This document shows positions 8,613 to 15,596 of a DNA stretch of 24,195 bases, one piece after another. The DNA is from Bacteroidota bacterium (lineage in GTDB: Bacteria; Bacteroidota; Bacteroidia; Bacteroidales; VadinHA17): the NCBI GenBank assembly GCA_023430725.1, contig JAEYZD010000065.1:1-24195 (forward strand), written 5' to 3'. The notes beneath the pieces are model-generated. The model had not been told where the DNA came from. It did no database searches and worked only from the letters and a program-made list of their open reading frames with translations. The position numbers and the translations under genes were made by a program. The stretch's first letter is position 1. The number at the start of each line of letters is the position of its first letter.

Positions 8613-10244
8613 TCATGATATTCCCAGAGTGCCGCCGGGATTCATAATGTTGTCCGGATCAAGATGCCTTTTCACTGCCCTCATCAGTTCCATGGAGCTT
8701 TTTCCCAGGTGCCCCTCCATCCATGGTGCCAGCACCCTCCCGACGCCGTGATGGTGCGAGATGGAGCCCCCGCTTGCGAGGATTGTATCCACCAGCCCCC
8801 TGTGGAATCCTGAGAAATCGTGTCTCTCGTTACCCTTCTCCATGGGACTTAGGAAGGTGAAATAGAGATTGGCGCCGTTCTCATAAACGTGAGAGATGTG
8901 AATCATCAGGAAAGCCTTAGGCCGGCGTGCGACATACTCATGTGCCTCCTTCCAGACTTTAAGCAGGTTCTCCCATGTTACTGCAGTCTCGAGGGTGTCA
9001 GTCATGATACCCAGGTCCATCAGCGGATCACGCATGTAGGCGCTTGAATATCTCTGTTCCAGCCATTTTCTGACGGGAGAGGTGCCGATATACATCCCCT
9101 TTCCTGCGCGGGCTTTGCTTTTTATCTTTTTAAGGACGAACCGCGCGTAATCGCGATCTCCCTCCACCGTTGCGAACATCAGGCATCTGCTGCCGGTTTT
9201 GAATCCCAGCATCTGCAGCGCCCAGTCGGCGATGGTGCCGTCGAACCCGCTGGTTCTGAACGCAATGTCCGTCTCGTCGGGATCAGATATGCGAAACAGG
9301 TGCGGTTTGCCGCATTCGCTCTGCATGATACGTCGCATAACATCAACAGCCGCTTCAAACGACTTGAAGATGAATGCGGCGGAGGCAGTGTTTTCCGGCG
9401 CATGGTTGAACATGTGCAGGGTGGCTTCGGTGATCACTCCCAGTGTTCCCTCCGCCCCTGCGAAGAGCCTAAAGAGGTCCCATCCCTGCGCTGTCCGGGG
9501 GTAATCTTTCGTCTCAATCGTTCCCGCCGGCGTCACTGCCTTCAGGGCTACAACCATGTCTTCAATCTTGCCATAGCCTGTCGATGCCTGCCCGGCGCCC
9601 CTGGCGGAGATCCAGCCGCCAACGGTCGAGTATTCAAACGACTGCGGGAAGTGACCGCAGCTGTAACCCTGCCGGTTGAGTTCCTCCTCAAGGGCAGGGC
9701 CGTACATGCCAGCCTGAACCGTCACGGTCTTGTTGACCGTGTTTACCGCCAGCACCCTGTTCAGATGCTTCGTCAGATCAAGGGCTATGCCACCGAGCGG
9801 GGCGCGGTTTGCCCCTGTGACGGAAGAGAGCCCTCCGGCCGGGACAACGGCAATTTTCTCCCCGTTGCAGAAGCTTATAATCTTCTCAACCTCTTCATGC
9901 GTGCGCGGAGCCACAACCGCATCGGGCGGGTCCGGCACGAGACCCAGGCGCAGGTCAAGCAGTTCACCGTAAAACTTGCCACAGGAGAATCGCGCACGCG
10001 AGAGATCATCGGTCAGGACATTCTCACTGCCGCAGATGCCCTTCAGATGCTCCAGCTGCGGCAGGCTGAGCATCGGCGGCTTAACCAGCTTCACAGGCTC
10101 CGTACCCGGGAGGTGCTTCCCTTCGAAATCCGAATCCGCCAGGCCGAACTTCTCCCTGATTACAGCAGCCATATGATGGCTGACGATCTCTTCTCTCTTG
10201 TCTCCCCACTTCAGAATATGACGGTAACTGTTCCCGTTCTCCAT
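8613..10244 (-). CDS. FAD-binding oxidase of the alkyl-DHAP synthase / YgcU type
   Basis: This is a 543-residue VAO/PCMH-type flavoenzyme. The FAD-binding_4 domain covers about 108-280, with PAGGLSSVTG (135-144), EYSTVGGWISARGAG (204-218) and GAEGTLGVITEATL (263-276). The C-terminal domain carries FRISDPDE, ISHVYENGA and SHHHGVG (His 497-499). These motifs match eukaryotic alkylglycerone-phosphate synthase (AGPS) as I remember it, including the triple His and the HVY tyrosine. AGPS swaps the acyl chain of acyl-DHAP for a fatty alcohol in ether-lipid synthesis. Bacterial relatives such as E. coli YgcU sit beside FGGY kinases and may be dehydrogenases instead. It starts 4 bases after the GlpD-like gene stop, so the two are almost certainly co-transcribed. 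The family is secure; the reaction is not. Confidence 0.88.
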   Translation of the reverse strand: MENGNSYRHILKWGDKREEIVSHHMAAVIREKFGLADSDFEGKHLPGTEPVKLVKPPMLSLPQLEHLKGICGSENVLTDDLSRARFSCGKFYGELLDLRLGLVPDPPDAVVAPRTHEEVEKIISFCNGEKIAVVPAGGLSSVTGANRAPLGGIALDLTKHLNRVLAVNTVNKTVTVQAGMYGPALEEELNRQGYSCGHFPQSFEYSTVGGWISARGAGQASTGYGKIEDMVVALKAVTPAGTIETKDYPRTAQGWDLFRLFAGAEGTLGVITEATLHMFNHAPENTASAAFIFKSFEAAVDVMRRIMQSECGKPHLFRISDPDETDIAFRTSGFDGTIADWALQMLGFKTGSRCLMFATVEGDRDYARFVLKKIKSKARAGKGMYIGTSPVRKWLEQRYSSAYMRDPLMDLGIMTDTLETAVTWENLLKVWKEAHEYVARRPKAFLMIHISHVYENGANLYFTFLSPMEKGNERHDFSGFHRGLVDTILASGGSISHHHGVGRVLAPWMEGHLGKSSMELMRAVKRHLDPDNIMNPGGTLGIS

Positions 10245-10248
10245 AATG

Positions 10249-11880
10249 TCAGAATAAATCGTAAACCTTTATCAGTGAAGCAATCTCCTCCTCTTTCCTC
10301 TTTTCGCTCCAGCCCATCATGCCGGCAGCCAGTGTGGCTATTTTATCAATAACCGCATTGCCGGGATTACCAAGCGTGCCAATGCCGGTTCTCCGGAGCA
10401 TTATGTCCCTGAGGGTCTTGGCGCTCTCGTACTGAATGGCGTAGACAACCTCGGCCAGTATCTCTCCGTCGTGGGTTACAACCTCGGCGAACCTGGGGTT
10501 ACTCCGTGCGAGCCGGAATACTACCTGGCTCTCGGTGCCGTAGTTCCTGCTCACATACTCCACTGTATTGCGGGAAAAATCCTTATAGTTGAGATGTTGC
10601 CTGATCATGAACTGCTTCATATCGCGTATCTCGCAGCCTGAGAGATAGAGATTTTCTGAGACAGAATCCGCAAGCGTCTTGTTTAGCTTTTCCGAGATCA
10701 TTTTCAGCACTTCGCGGGCGAGGCTCCTGCTGGTTGTGTATTTTCCCCCCTCCACGGTTATCATCCCCCCGATACCGTCAGCAGCATTATCATAAACCTC
10801 GTACTTCCTTGAGGTTTCATACGAGCCTTTCGTCTCATCGTCAACCAGCGGACGCAGACCGCCATAGGCGTGTATAATATCCTCACGGGAGATCTTTCTC
10901 CCGTAATAAGTGTTAACATTTTCGATGATCTCGTCAATGCTCTCCATTGAGACCCTGTATTCATCCGGGTCACCAGTGAACTCCTTGTCGGTTGTTCCTA
11001 TTAGGGAGTGTTCGCGCCAGGGCATGATCATCATATGACCGCCATCGTCCTTCTGCAGTGAGACCACATGGTGTCCGGCGATCTTCTTCGTGATTATATG
11101 AATCCCTTCCGACCGCTTGACACGGTGAATAAGATTGTCCGTGCCGGCAGCCAGTCCCAGGATCTTGTCGGCCCATGTACCGCCGCAGTTTATCACCAGG
11201 TCGGCATGCACCTCCTTCTCTCTGCCGGTGAACAGGTCCTTCACCTTCACCCCGGTGATCTTTCTTCCCTCGCCAAAAATGAACCCTTCAACAGGTGTGT
11301 AGTTGGAGACTGAGGCCCCGTACTCAGTAGCTGATTTTATGAAAGCCAGCGTCAGTCGCTCGGGAAAAATACTCTGGTAATCAAAGAAATAGAACGCATT
11401 GCGAAGGTTCTCCATCCGAAGATTGGGTTCAACCCTGATTGTTTTCCTGTGATTGATGAGCCTGTGATTCTGCAGTTTCTTGCTCCTGTCCCAGGTGTCT
11501 TTCTTGTCATAGCTGAGGAGGTCATAGAGAAACATCCCTATCAGCATTTTCCAGATGTTTCCGCGCCACCGTTTGTACATCGGCATGATGAAAGGGAGCG
11601 GGTAGACGAAGTTAGGGGCAATATTGCCCAGTATCCTTCTTTCGCGAAGCGATTCACGCACCAGCTTCAGCTCGCCGTTGGCGAGGTAGCGCAGTCCTCC
11701 GTGGATCAGCTTTGAGGTGGCTGCCGAGGTGGCGCCGCCATAGTCTTTTTTCTCGAAGAGGGCCACCGAGAGGCCTCGCGCTGCAGCGATATAAGCCACT
11801 GCAGCACCTGTGATGCCTCCGCCGACAATAACCAGGTCAAACTTATCAGGCCCTCTTTCTTCAATGTACCTTTTAAGCAT
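10249..11880 (-). CDS. Glycerol-3-phosphate dehydrogenase-like FAD enzyme (GlpD family)
   Basis: This 543-residue flavoprotein is expected to oxidise sn-glycerol-3-phosphate, or a related polyol phosphate, to the ketone (DHAP) and pass electrons to membrane quinones. The N-terminal dinucleotide-binding motif is IVGGGITGAAVAYIAAARG (GGGITG at 20-25). The GlpD signature TSKLIHGGLRYLANGELKL begins at residue 56. Further conserved blocks are VINCGGTWADKI, IGTTDKEFTGDPDEY and YGGLRPLVDDE. The C-terminal DAO_C-type region follows. The length and all blocks fit GlpD. It is the first gene of a run with the AGPS-like oxidase (4 bases downstream) and the FGGY kinase. The ATG at 11880 is the only sensible start. 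The true substrate depends on the neighbouring kinase and could be a polyol phosphate other than G3P. Confidence 0.9.
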   Translation of the reverse strand: MLKRYIEERGPDKFDLVIVGGGITGAAVAYIAAARGLSVALFEKKDYGGATSAATSKLIHGGLRYLANGELKLVRESLRERRILGNIAPNFVYPLPFIMPMYKRWRGNIWKMLIGMFLYDLLSYDKKDTWDRSKKLQNHRLINHRKTIRVEPNLRMENLRNAFYFFDYQSIFPERLTLAFIKSATEYGASVSNYTPVEGFIFGEGRKITGVKVKDLFTGREKEVHADLVINCGGTWADKILGLAAGTDNLIHRVKRSEGIHIITKKIAGHHVVSLQKDDGGHMMIMPWREHSLIGTTDKEFTGDPDEYRVSMESIDEIIENVNTYYGRKISREDIIHAYGGLRPLVDDETKGSYETSRKYEVYDNAADGIGGMITVEGGKYTTSRSLAREVLKMISEKLNKTLADSVSENLYLSGCEIRDMKQFMIRQHLNYKDFSRNTVEYVSRNYGTESQVVFRLARSNPRFAEVVTHDGEILAEVVYAIQYESAKTLRDIMLRRTGIGTLGNPGNAVIDKIATLAAGMMGWSEKRKEEEIASLIKVYDLF

Positions 11881-11973
11881 AGTTGATCAGTCCGTTAAAA
11901 CAACGCTGTAAGTTAGTTGAAAATGCCGACAATAATGATGCTGCGAATCAATTCCTGCAGGTACTGAAAACAG

Positions 11974-12007
11974 CTTCCCCGCTGCGAGTCGTAGCACAGC
12001 GGGGAAG
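11974..12007 (-). terminator. Rho-independent terminator after creD
   Basis: CTTCCCCGCTG (11974-11984) and CAGCGGGGAAG (11997-12007) are a perfect 11-bp GC-rich stem with a 12-base loop. Read on the minus strand, it is followed by CTGTTTTC, a short T-run. It begins 41 bases after the CreD stop and separates that operon from the GlpD-like run, whose promoter should therefore lie in 11881-11973. Confidence 0.75.
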
Positions 12008-12048
12008 AGTTTAGCGATCGGCCTGCAGGGAACATCGCCCTGCGCAAC

Positions 12049-13350
12049 CTACGCCTTGAACAGCCTGTATTTTGCGGATACGAGCATCAGAGAGGCAAGC
12101 AGCACGAAGAGCCCTATATTGCCGACAAGGAATGCATAATCTTTCATCGCCAGAAGGAAGAAGATGAAGACATACAGCACCGTGAGCAGGCCGCTGATGA
12201 GGAGCACCATCCATTTCTTGTCAAGCAGTGACCGGAAGAAGAAGGTGAGCAGGCTGATTGTGGCTGCCGCAGAGATGAGATAGGCGGGATTGAACCCGAT
12301 GTGCTCGCTCAGGGCGGTAAGCAACGAGAAGAACATGATAAGTGCAAGAGCCACAAGCAGATAATAGAAGATGTGTATCCTCTGCGACGACCGCAGTTCT
12401 ATTATAATCAGAACCAGGAAGGTCAGGGCTATGAAGAGAACCCCGTACTTGGCACTGCGTTCAGCCTTTGTATAATGATCGGCCTCCATGATCAGGTCAA
12501 CACCGAAAGCATCATCGGCGGGTGCATAGCGCTTGCCCTCCCACACCTGCGGGAAGCTGCGGTTGAGATGGGTGACCACCCAGCTGGCGTTGAAGCCGGT
12601 CTCATTCACATCGCGGGTGGCCGGGAGGAAATTGCCTGTGAACGAGGGTGCATCCCATTCCGAAGAGAGTGCCACTTCGGTTGTCCTGCCCACAGGGGAG
12701 AATGTGACACTGCCGCTGCCCCTGAGACCAAGACTGAGACTGAATTCGCCCTTGAACTCACTGAGCTTTGCTGGATCCAACGGGAACGGGAACGAGATAC
12801 CCTTATCGAAGAGGTCCGTCTGACCTGCCCCGGGGACTGCCCCAATGACCGCATCGCCAATTGTGAGTTCGGCCTTGTCACTTATCCCCTTGTTGTCGGA
12901 CACCCCCAGTGAGATATAGGCCTTGTCCCACTGCCAGACGTAATCGTTCAGATGCTCGTAACCGGCAATAGCGAAGTTGCCGGCTATCTTCATGTCCGAG
13001 TCGTAGACCACGGTTTCATAGATCCCCCTGTACCTTATCTCCGGTATAAGCACACCGTTAACCTTCAGCACATCGGGCAGGATGTGCATTGTTGTCGTGA
13101 CATATGAGCCGTCATTGGCAACAACCTTTGTGCCGGGCACGTTCAGCACCGGACCGGTAACCGTCTGAGCCGCTGCCCAGAGTGCGCCGATCTCATTGCG
13201 GGCTGTCTCTGCGTTGGAAGAGCGCTCCCGGATGACCTCCTTGATAAGGACAAGCGGAATGAGCAGCATCAGACCCATAATTGCGAGTAGAATCATCTTG
13301 ACGGTCATCGACTCAAACCATTTTTCCTGTTTTTCTGTTCCTGTTTCCAT
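12049..13350 (-). CDS. creD: CreD-family inner-membrane protein
   Basis: CreD is a polytopic inner-membrane protein of unknown biochemical role. In enterobacteria it belongs to the CreBC regulon and affects envelope integrity and beta-lactam or colicin responses. The 433 residues fit the family. TM1 (about 17-37) is followed by the signature IKEVIRERSSNAETA and GALWAAAQTVTGPVLNVPG. Next comes a large periplasmic beta-rich domain (to about 300) containing FNASWVVTHLNRSFPQVWEG. Five C-terminal TM helices end in SAKYRLFKA. The gene lies downstream of a winged-helix regulator gene, with an inverted-repeat operator (13372-13388) in the gap. This is not the CreBC arrangement but resembles the CreD/winged-helix pairs seen in Bacteroidota. 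A strong terminator follows. Confidence 0.92.
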   Translation of the reverse strand: METGTEKQEKWFESMTVKMILLAIMGLMLLIPLVLIKEVIRERSSNAETARNEIGALWAAAQTVTGPVLNVPGTKVVANDGSYVTTTMHILPDVLKVNGVLIPEIRYRGIYETVVYDSDMKIAGNFAIAGYEHLNDYVWQWDKAYISLGVSDNKGISDKAELTIGDAVIGAVPGAGQTDLFDKGISFPFPLDPAKLSEFKGEFSLSLGLRGSGSVTFSPVGRTTEVALSSEWDAPSFTGNFLPATRDVNETGFNASWVVTHLNRSFPQVWEGKRYAPADDAFGVDLIMEADHYTKAERSAKYGVLFIALTFLVLIIIELRSSQRIHIFYYLLVALALIMFFSLLTALSEHIGFNPAYLISAAATISLLTFFFRSLLDKKWMVLLISGLLTVLYVFIFFLLAMKDYAFLVGNIGLFVLLASLMLVSAKYRLFKA

Positions 13351-13371
13351 GTTGATTGTATTTGTTAAAGT

Positions 13372-13388
13372 ACTTTGTAACTCAAAGT
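13372..13388. promoter_or_regulatory. Inverted-repeat operator in front of creD
   Basis: ACTTTG-TAACT-CAAAGT is a perfect 6-bp inverted repeat with a 5-base spacer, 21 bases upstream of the creD ATG. The same half-sites and spacing recur at 14353-14371, in front of the first gene of the group. Overlapping it is the palindrome AAAGTACTTT (13367-13376). It is probably bound by the winged-helix protein encoded just upstream, which would let creD be controlled separately from the first two genes. Confidence 0.65.
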
Positions 13389-13408
13389 GTGATTTTAAAA
13401 AAAATGTG

Positions 13409-13705
13409 TTATTTCCTGTTTATGAGATCCTCGAGGGCTTTGAGGTGGCTGCTGAAGCTCTCCAGGCCTGCTTCGGTCATTGAATAGCTTGTGTTGGGTT
13501 TACGGTTAATGAAGTTTTTCTCCATCCTGATGTACCCGGCCTCCTCAAGTGCCCTGAGATGGCTTGCCAGGTTGCCGTCCGTCACCTCAAGGGTGTCACG
13601 CAGGCTGGTGAAGTCCATGGCGGGATTTACCGCCAGCACGGACATTATTCCCAGCCTGACCCGGCTCTCAAAGGCCTTGTTGAAGTTGGCAAGTATCTGT
13701 TTCAT
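13409..13705 (-). CDS. Winged-helix DNA-binding regulator (HTH_34-like)
   Basis: This 98-residue one-domain repressor-type protein fits the family length. The motif run is ESRVRLGIMSVLAVN, then DFTSLRDTLEVTDGNLASHL (recognition helix region) and the wing NRKPNTSYSMTEAG, ending in a C-terminal helix. The start at 13705 is chosen because its ATG overlaps the TGA of the upstream membrane-protein gene (ATGA, 4 bases), a classic coupling arrangement. It is also where the conserved domain begins; in-frame codons up to 13804 lie wholly inside the upstream gene. No metal-binding cysteine cluster is visible. It probably binds the two ACTTTG-n5-CAAAGT sites nearby and autoregulates. Confidence 0.88.
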   Translation of the reverse strand: MKQILANFNKAFESRVRLGIMSVLAVNPAMDFTSLRDTLEVTDGNLASHLRALEEAGYIRMEKNFINRKPNTSYSMTEAGLESFSSHLKALEDLINRK

Positions 13706-14340
13706 CCCCTGTACCTGAGATGCATGAAGAAGCCATAGCAGATATGGATCACTCCAAACCCTGCGGCCCAGATTAGTATTGTGTACTGAGGCAGAAGGAG
13801 GCATGCGAGTCCTGTTACCACCTCCAAAACGCCAAGCCAGTGTATCTCACCGAAAGTAAATTTCCCGGCACTCATCATGGCAACACCATAGAATATGAGT
13901 GATGAAGCGGCGGTGACGCTTGCAGGAACGGTTTTTACCGTGAAGAGTATGAAGAGTCCGCCTGCAGCGAGAGGGAGCAGCAGGCTGACAAGCATCCGTT
14001 TCGTGACAGGGGTCCAGGCATGCAGTCCGCTCTTCTTCGCCTTGCGCGAGGAGAGTATCACCGCTGCCGTAAAAGCCACAACAAGCACCACTGCCATCGC
14101 GGCAAAGAGCTCCAGGACGGTTCCGGCGGCTGCCTCGCCGCCGGCCAGCGGCCTCAGGTACCAGTCGGCATAAGGGGTGTTCCCCTTAATAACCAGGTGT
14201 GCCGCATAGGCACCTGCAAGGCCGGCGATCCCGGCTATTATTCCTGATAACCCGCTGAGCGACAGAAATCTTGAAGATTCCTCCATGAGCTTGCGGATGA
14301 CCCTGATGTCCTCCAGGGGCTGGTCTGAATGATTCATCAT
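13702..14340 (-). CDS. Six-TM membrane protein coupled to the winged-helix regulator
   Basis: This is a 212-residue integral membrane protein with a short, charged, cytoplasmic-looking N-terminus (MMNHSDQPLEDIRVIRKL). About six hydrophobic helices follow, e.g. GIIAGIAGLAGAYAAHLVI, LELFAAMAVVLVVAFTAAVI, ILIWAAGFGVIHICYGFFMH. No catalytic motif is seen. Its TGA overlaps the ATG of the winged-helix gene, so the pair is translated together, and the membrane protein may sense a signal for or sequester the regulator (inference). The ATG at 14340 (or 14337) is chosen over a codon at 14367 because the latter would place the operator (14353-14371) inside the coding region. I recognise the arrangement but not a named function. 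Confidence 0.8.
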   Translation of the reverse strand: MMNHSDQPLEDIRVIRKLMEESSRFLSLSGLSGIIAGIAGLAGAYAAHLVIKGNTPYADWYLRPLAGGEAAAGTVLELFAAMAVVLVVAFTAAVILSSRKAKKSGLHAWTPVTKRMLVSLLLPLAAGGLFILFTVKTVPASVTAASSLIFYGVAMMSAGKFTFGEIHWLGVLEVVTGLACLLLPQYTILIWAAGFGVIHICYGFFMHLRYRG

Positions 14341-14352
14341 TGTATTTTGTAG

Positions 14353-14371
14353 TACTTTGCGACACAAAGTA
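14353..14371. promoter_or_regulatory. Inverted-repeat operator before the membrane protein/regulator pair
   Basis: TACTTTG-CGACA-CAAAGTA is a perfect 7-bp inverted repeat with a 5-base spacer, 12 bases upstream of the ATG at 14340. It has the same half-site and spacer length as the site before creD. It overlaps the putative -7 box, so binding would block transcription directly. Autoregulation by the winged-helix protein is the simplest reading. Confidence 0.68.
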
Positions 14372-14396
14372 AAATAATATATTAATACCGTGCAAA
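14365..14396 (-). promoter_or_regulatory. Bacteroidota-type promoter overlapping the operator
   Basis: On the minus strand, TTTG (14393-14396) is followed after 20 bases by TTACTTTG (14365-14372). This matches the Bacteroidetes -33 TTTG / -7 TAnnTTTG pattern with one mismatch in the -7 box. The spacing is right, and the -7 box shares its bases with the operator half-site. Confidence 0.45.
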
Positions 14397-14486
14397 TAAT
14401 TGTGTGATTTTTTTGTTGCTGGCGGGCTAAGGGCTGTTGCCGTTGTTGTTGTTGTGTACGGGGTCGTTGCCGGGGCCGGGGTTTGA

Positions 14487-14558
14487 GACGGGGCTGTGGT
14501 CAGGGTTGGAGACGGGGCTGTGGTCAGGGTTGGAGACGGGGCCGGGGTCATGGCCGGG
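14487..14558. repeat. G-rich 24-bp tandem repeat
   Basis: Two identical 24-bp units (14487-14510 and 14511-14534), each starting GACGGGGCTGTGG and ending CAGGGTTGGA, are followed by a degenerate third copy to about 14558. A degenerate G-rich stretch (14461-14486) and a GTT-triplet run lie on the other side. The array starts immediately beyond the stop of the DUF4249 gene (14560-14562). Its strongly G-rich plus strand could fold as a G-quadruplex or act on the end of the minus-strand transcript as a C-rich tail. Slippage-prone copy number is likely. Confidence 0.75.
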
Positions 14559-14559
14559 A

Positions 14560-15591
14560 TCAGTAGTACCACATATCGTAGGTCACCCCATCAACCGGGT
14601 ACTCCCCTATCTTCAGGGAATCGCAGGCGACTGCTGAGGCTCCTACAACACCAAGACCATTGACAACATTTGTATATACGGGTACCGGTTCTGCCAAAAA
14701 ATTGTCACGTGTCTGTATGTGCGCCGAGTACGACTGCAGGTGCAGGTACAGGTCGCGGGTGATATTATTCAGGCAGAAGCGTGCACGCAGAAACTCATAA
14801 TAATCAGTATCCGGATAAACGCCGGAGTAAGTCAGCCTTAGGGAGTATTCCCGGCCCGGGATCAGGTCATCAGTGAAGAGAAAATAGGTGTTCTGCAGAT
14901 ACATGTCAAAAATGTCATCTTCCTGTTGCGGGGCGATGAGCGGATCGGAGAGGGAGCCATAACCAAGCTCCTGTCTCTGAACACTGACCGGGGTAAACGG
15001 GTTGTAAGGCTCATTCTTGTTACCGTAATAGTACCCGGTTGTTCCGGATGCGGCAAACCTGTAGTAATTCTTTTCTCCTGCGGGATCGCGAAAGCGAAAC
15101 TTCACTACCAGTTCACGGTAGCCGTAGCCGGTTTCCGTAGAGCTTGTGTCAGTGATTGTTACCGGAACCGTGGAGGGAACCTCGGCCTCACCATACGCAA
15201 CGGGAAGACCCGGCACCTCGACCTCTACCCGGTAAACGCTGCCGGGCTCCGGAGTGTTCGCCTCTGACACATATGACGAATAGGGGTTCCTGGGTGCATA
15301 ATCCGGAGCCGGAGAGGGTTCTGAATAGGATAGAGTTTCCAGCAACACCCCGTCGCGGTAGACGTGTACGGTCGCATCAGGGATCTGCCTTGACTGGTAA
15401 CGTAACTGGAACACCGAATGGCTTTCTGACACAAGCACCGTGATCAGGCTGTCAGGCTGAAGAACAGCATATATGACCACCTTTGGCTGAGCATCCGGCC
15501 CCCTGTAATCAATCACCGTCTCGCATGAAACTGACAGTGTGAGAATAAGCGCGACAGCCGCCAGGAATATTATGATGGATTTTGGCTTCAT
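14560..15591 (-). CDS. DUF4249-family outer-membrane lipoprotein
   Basis: This 343-residue lipoprotein has a signal peptide ending in the lipobox LSVSC (Cys 23). The N-terminal block PKVVIYAVLQPDSLITVLVSES, here seen as VVIYAVLQPDS then TVLVSESHSVF, is typical of DUF4249. The rest is beta-rich and Tyr/Pro-rich, ending MWYY. DUF4249 proteins occur beside TonB-dependent receptors carrying a carboxypeptidase-like N-domain, as here (5-base gap after the receptor stop). They are presumed to be an accessory or binding partner on the cell surface, distinct from SusD. Function and ligand are unknown. The G-rich tandem repeat begins right after the stop. Confidence 0.85.
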   Translation of the reverse strand: MKPKSIIIFLAAVALILTLSVSCETVIDYRGPDAQPKVVIYAVLQPDSLITVLVSESHSVFQLRYQSRQIPDATVHVYRDGVLLETLSYSEPSPAPDYAPRNPYSSYVSEANTPEPGSVYRVEVEVPGLPVAYGEAEVPSTVPVTITDTSSTETGYGYRELVVKFRFRDPAGEKNYYRFAASGTTGYYYGNKNEPYNPFTPVSVQRQELGYGSLSDPLIAPQQEDDIFDMYLQNTYFLFTDDLIPGREYSLRLTYSGVYPDTDYYEFLRARFCLNNITRDLYLHLQSYSAHIQTRDNFLAEPVPVYTNVVNGLGVVGASAVACDSLKIGEYPVDGVTYDMWYY

Positions 15592-15596
15592 GGCTG

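Noticed and set aside
9300..10352. 350-codon open frame on the plus strand
   Set aside because: It lies antisense to the well-supported AGPS-like oxidase, encodes no recognisable domain and is Arg/Cys/His-rich in the manner of a GC-rich shadow frame.
12301..12912. 203-codon open frame on the plus strand
   Set aside because: Antisense to creD, with no domain and no consistent start context.
14186..14572. Pro/Thr-rich reading frame on the minus strand starting in the DUF4249 gene and crossing the tandem repeat
   Set aside because: The repeated PTLTTAPS is only the translation of the 24-bp repeat; the frame then runs out of frame into the six-TM protein gene. Kept only as a possible frameshift extension in the findings.
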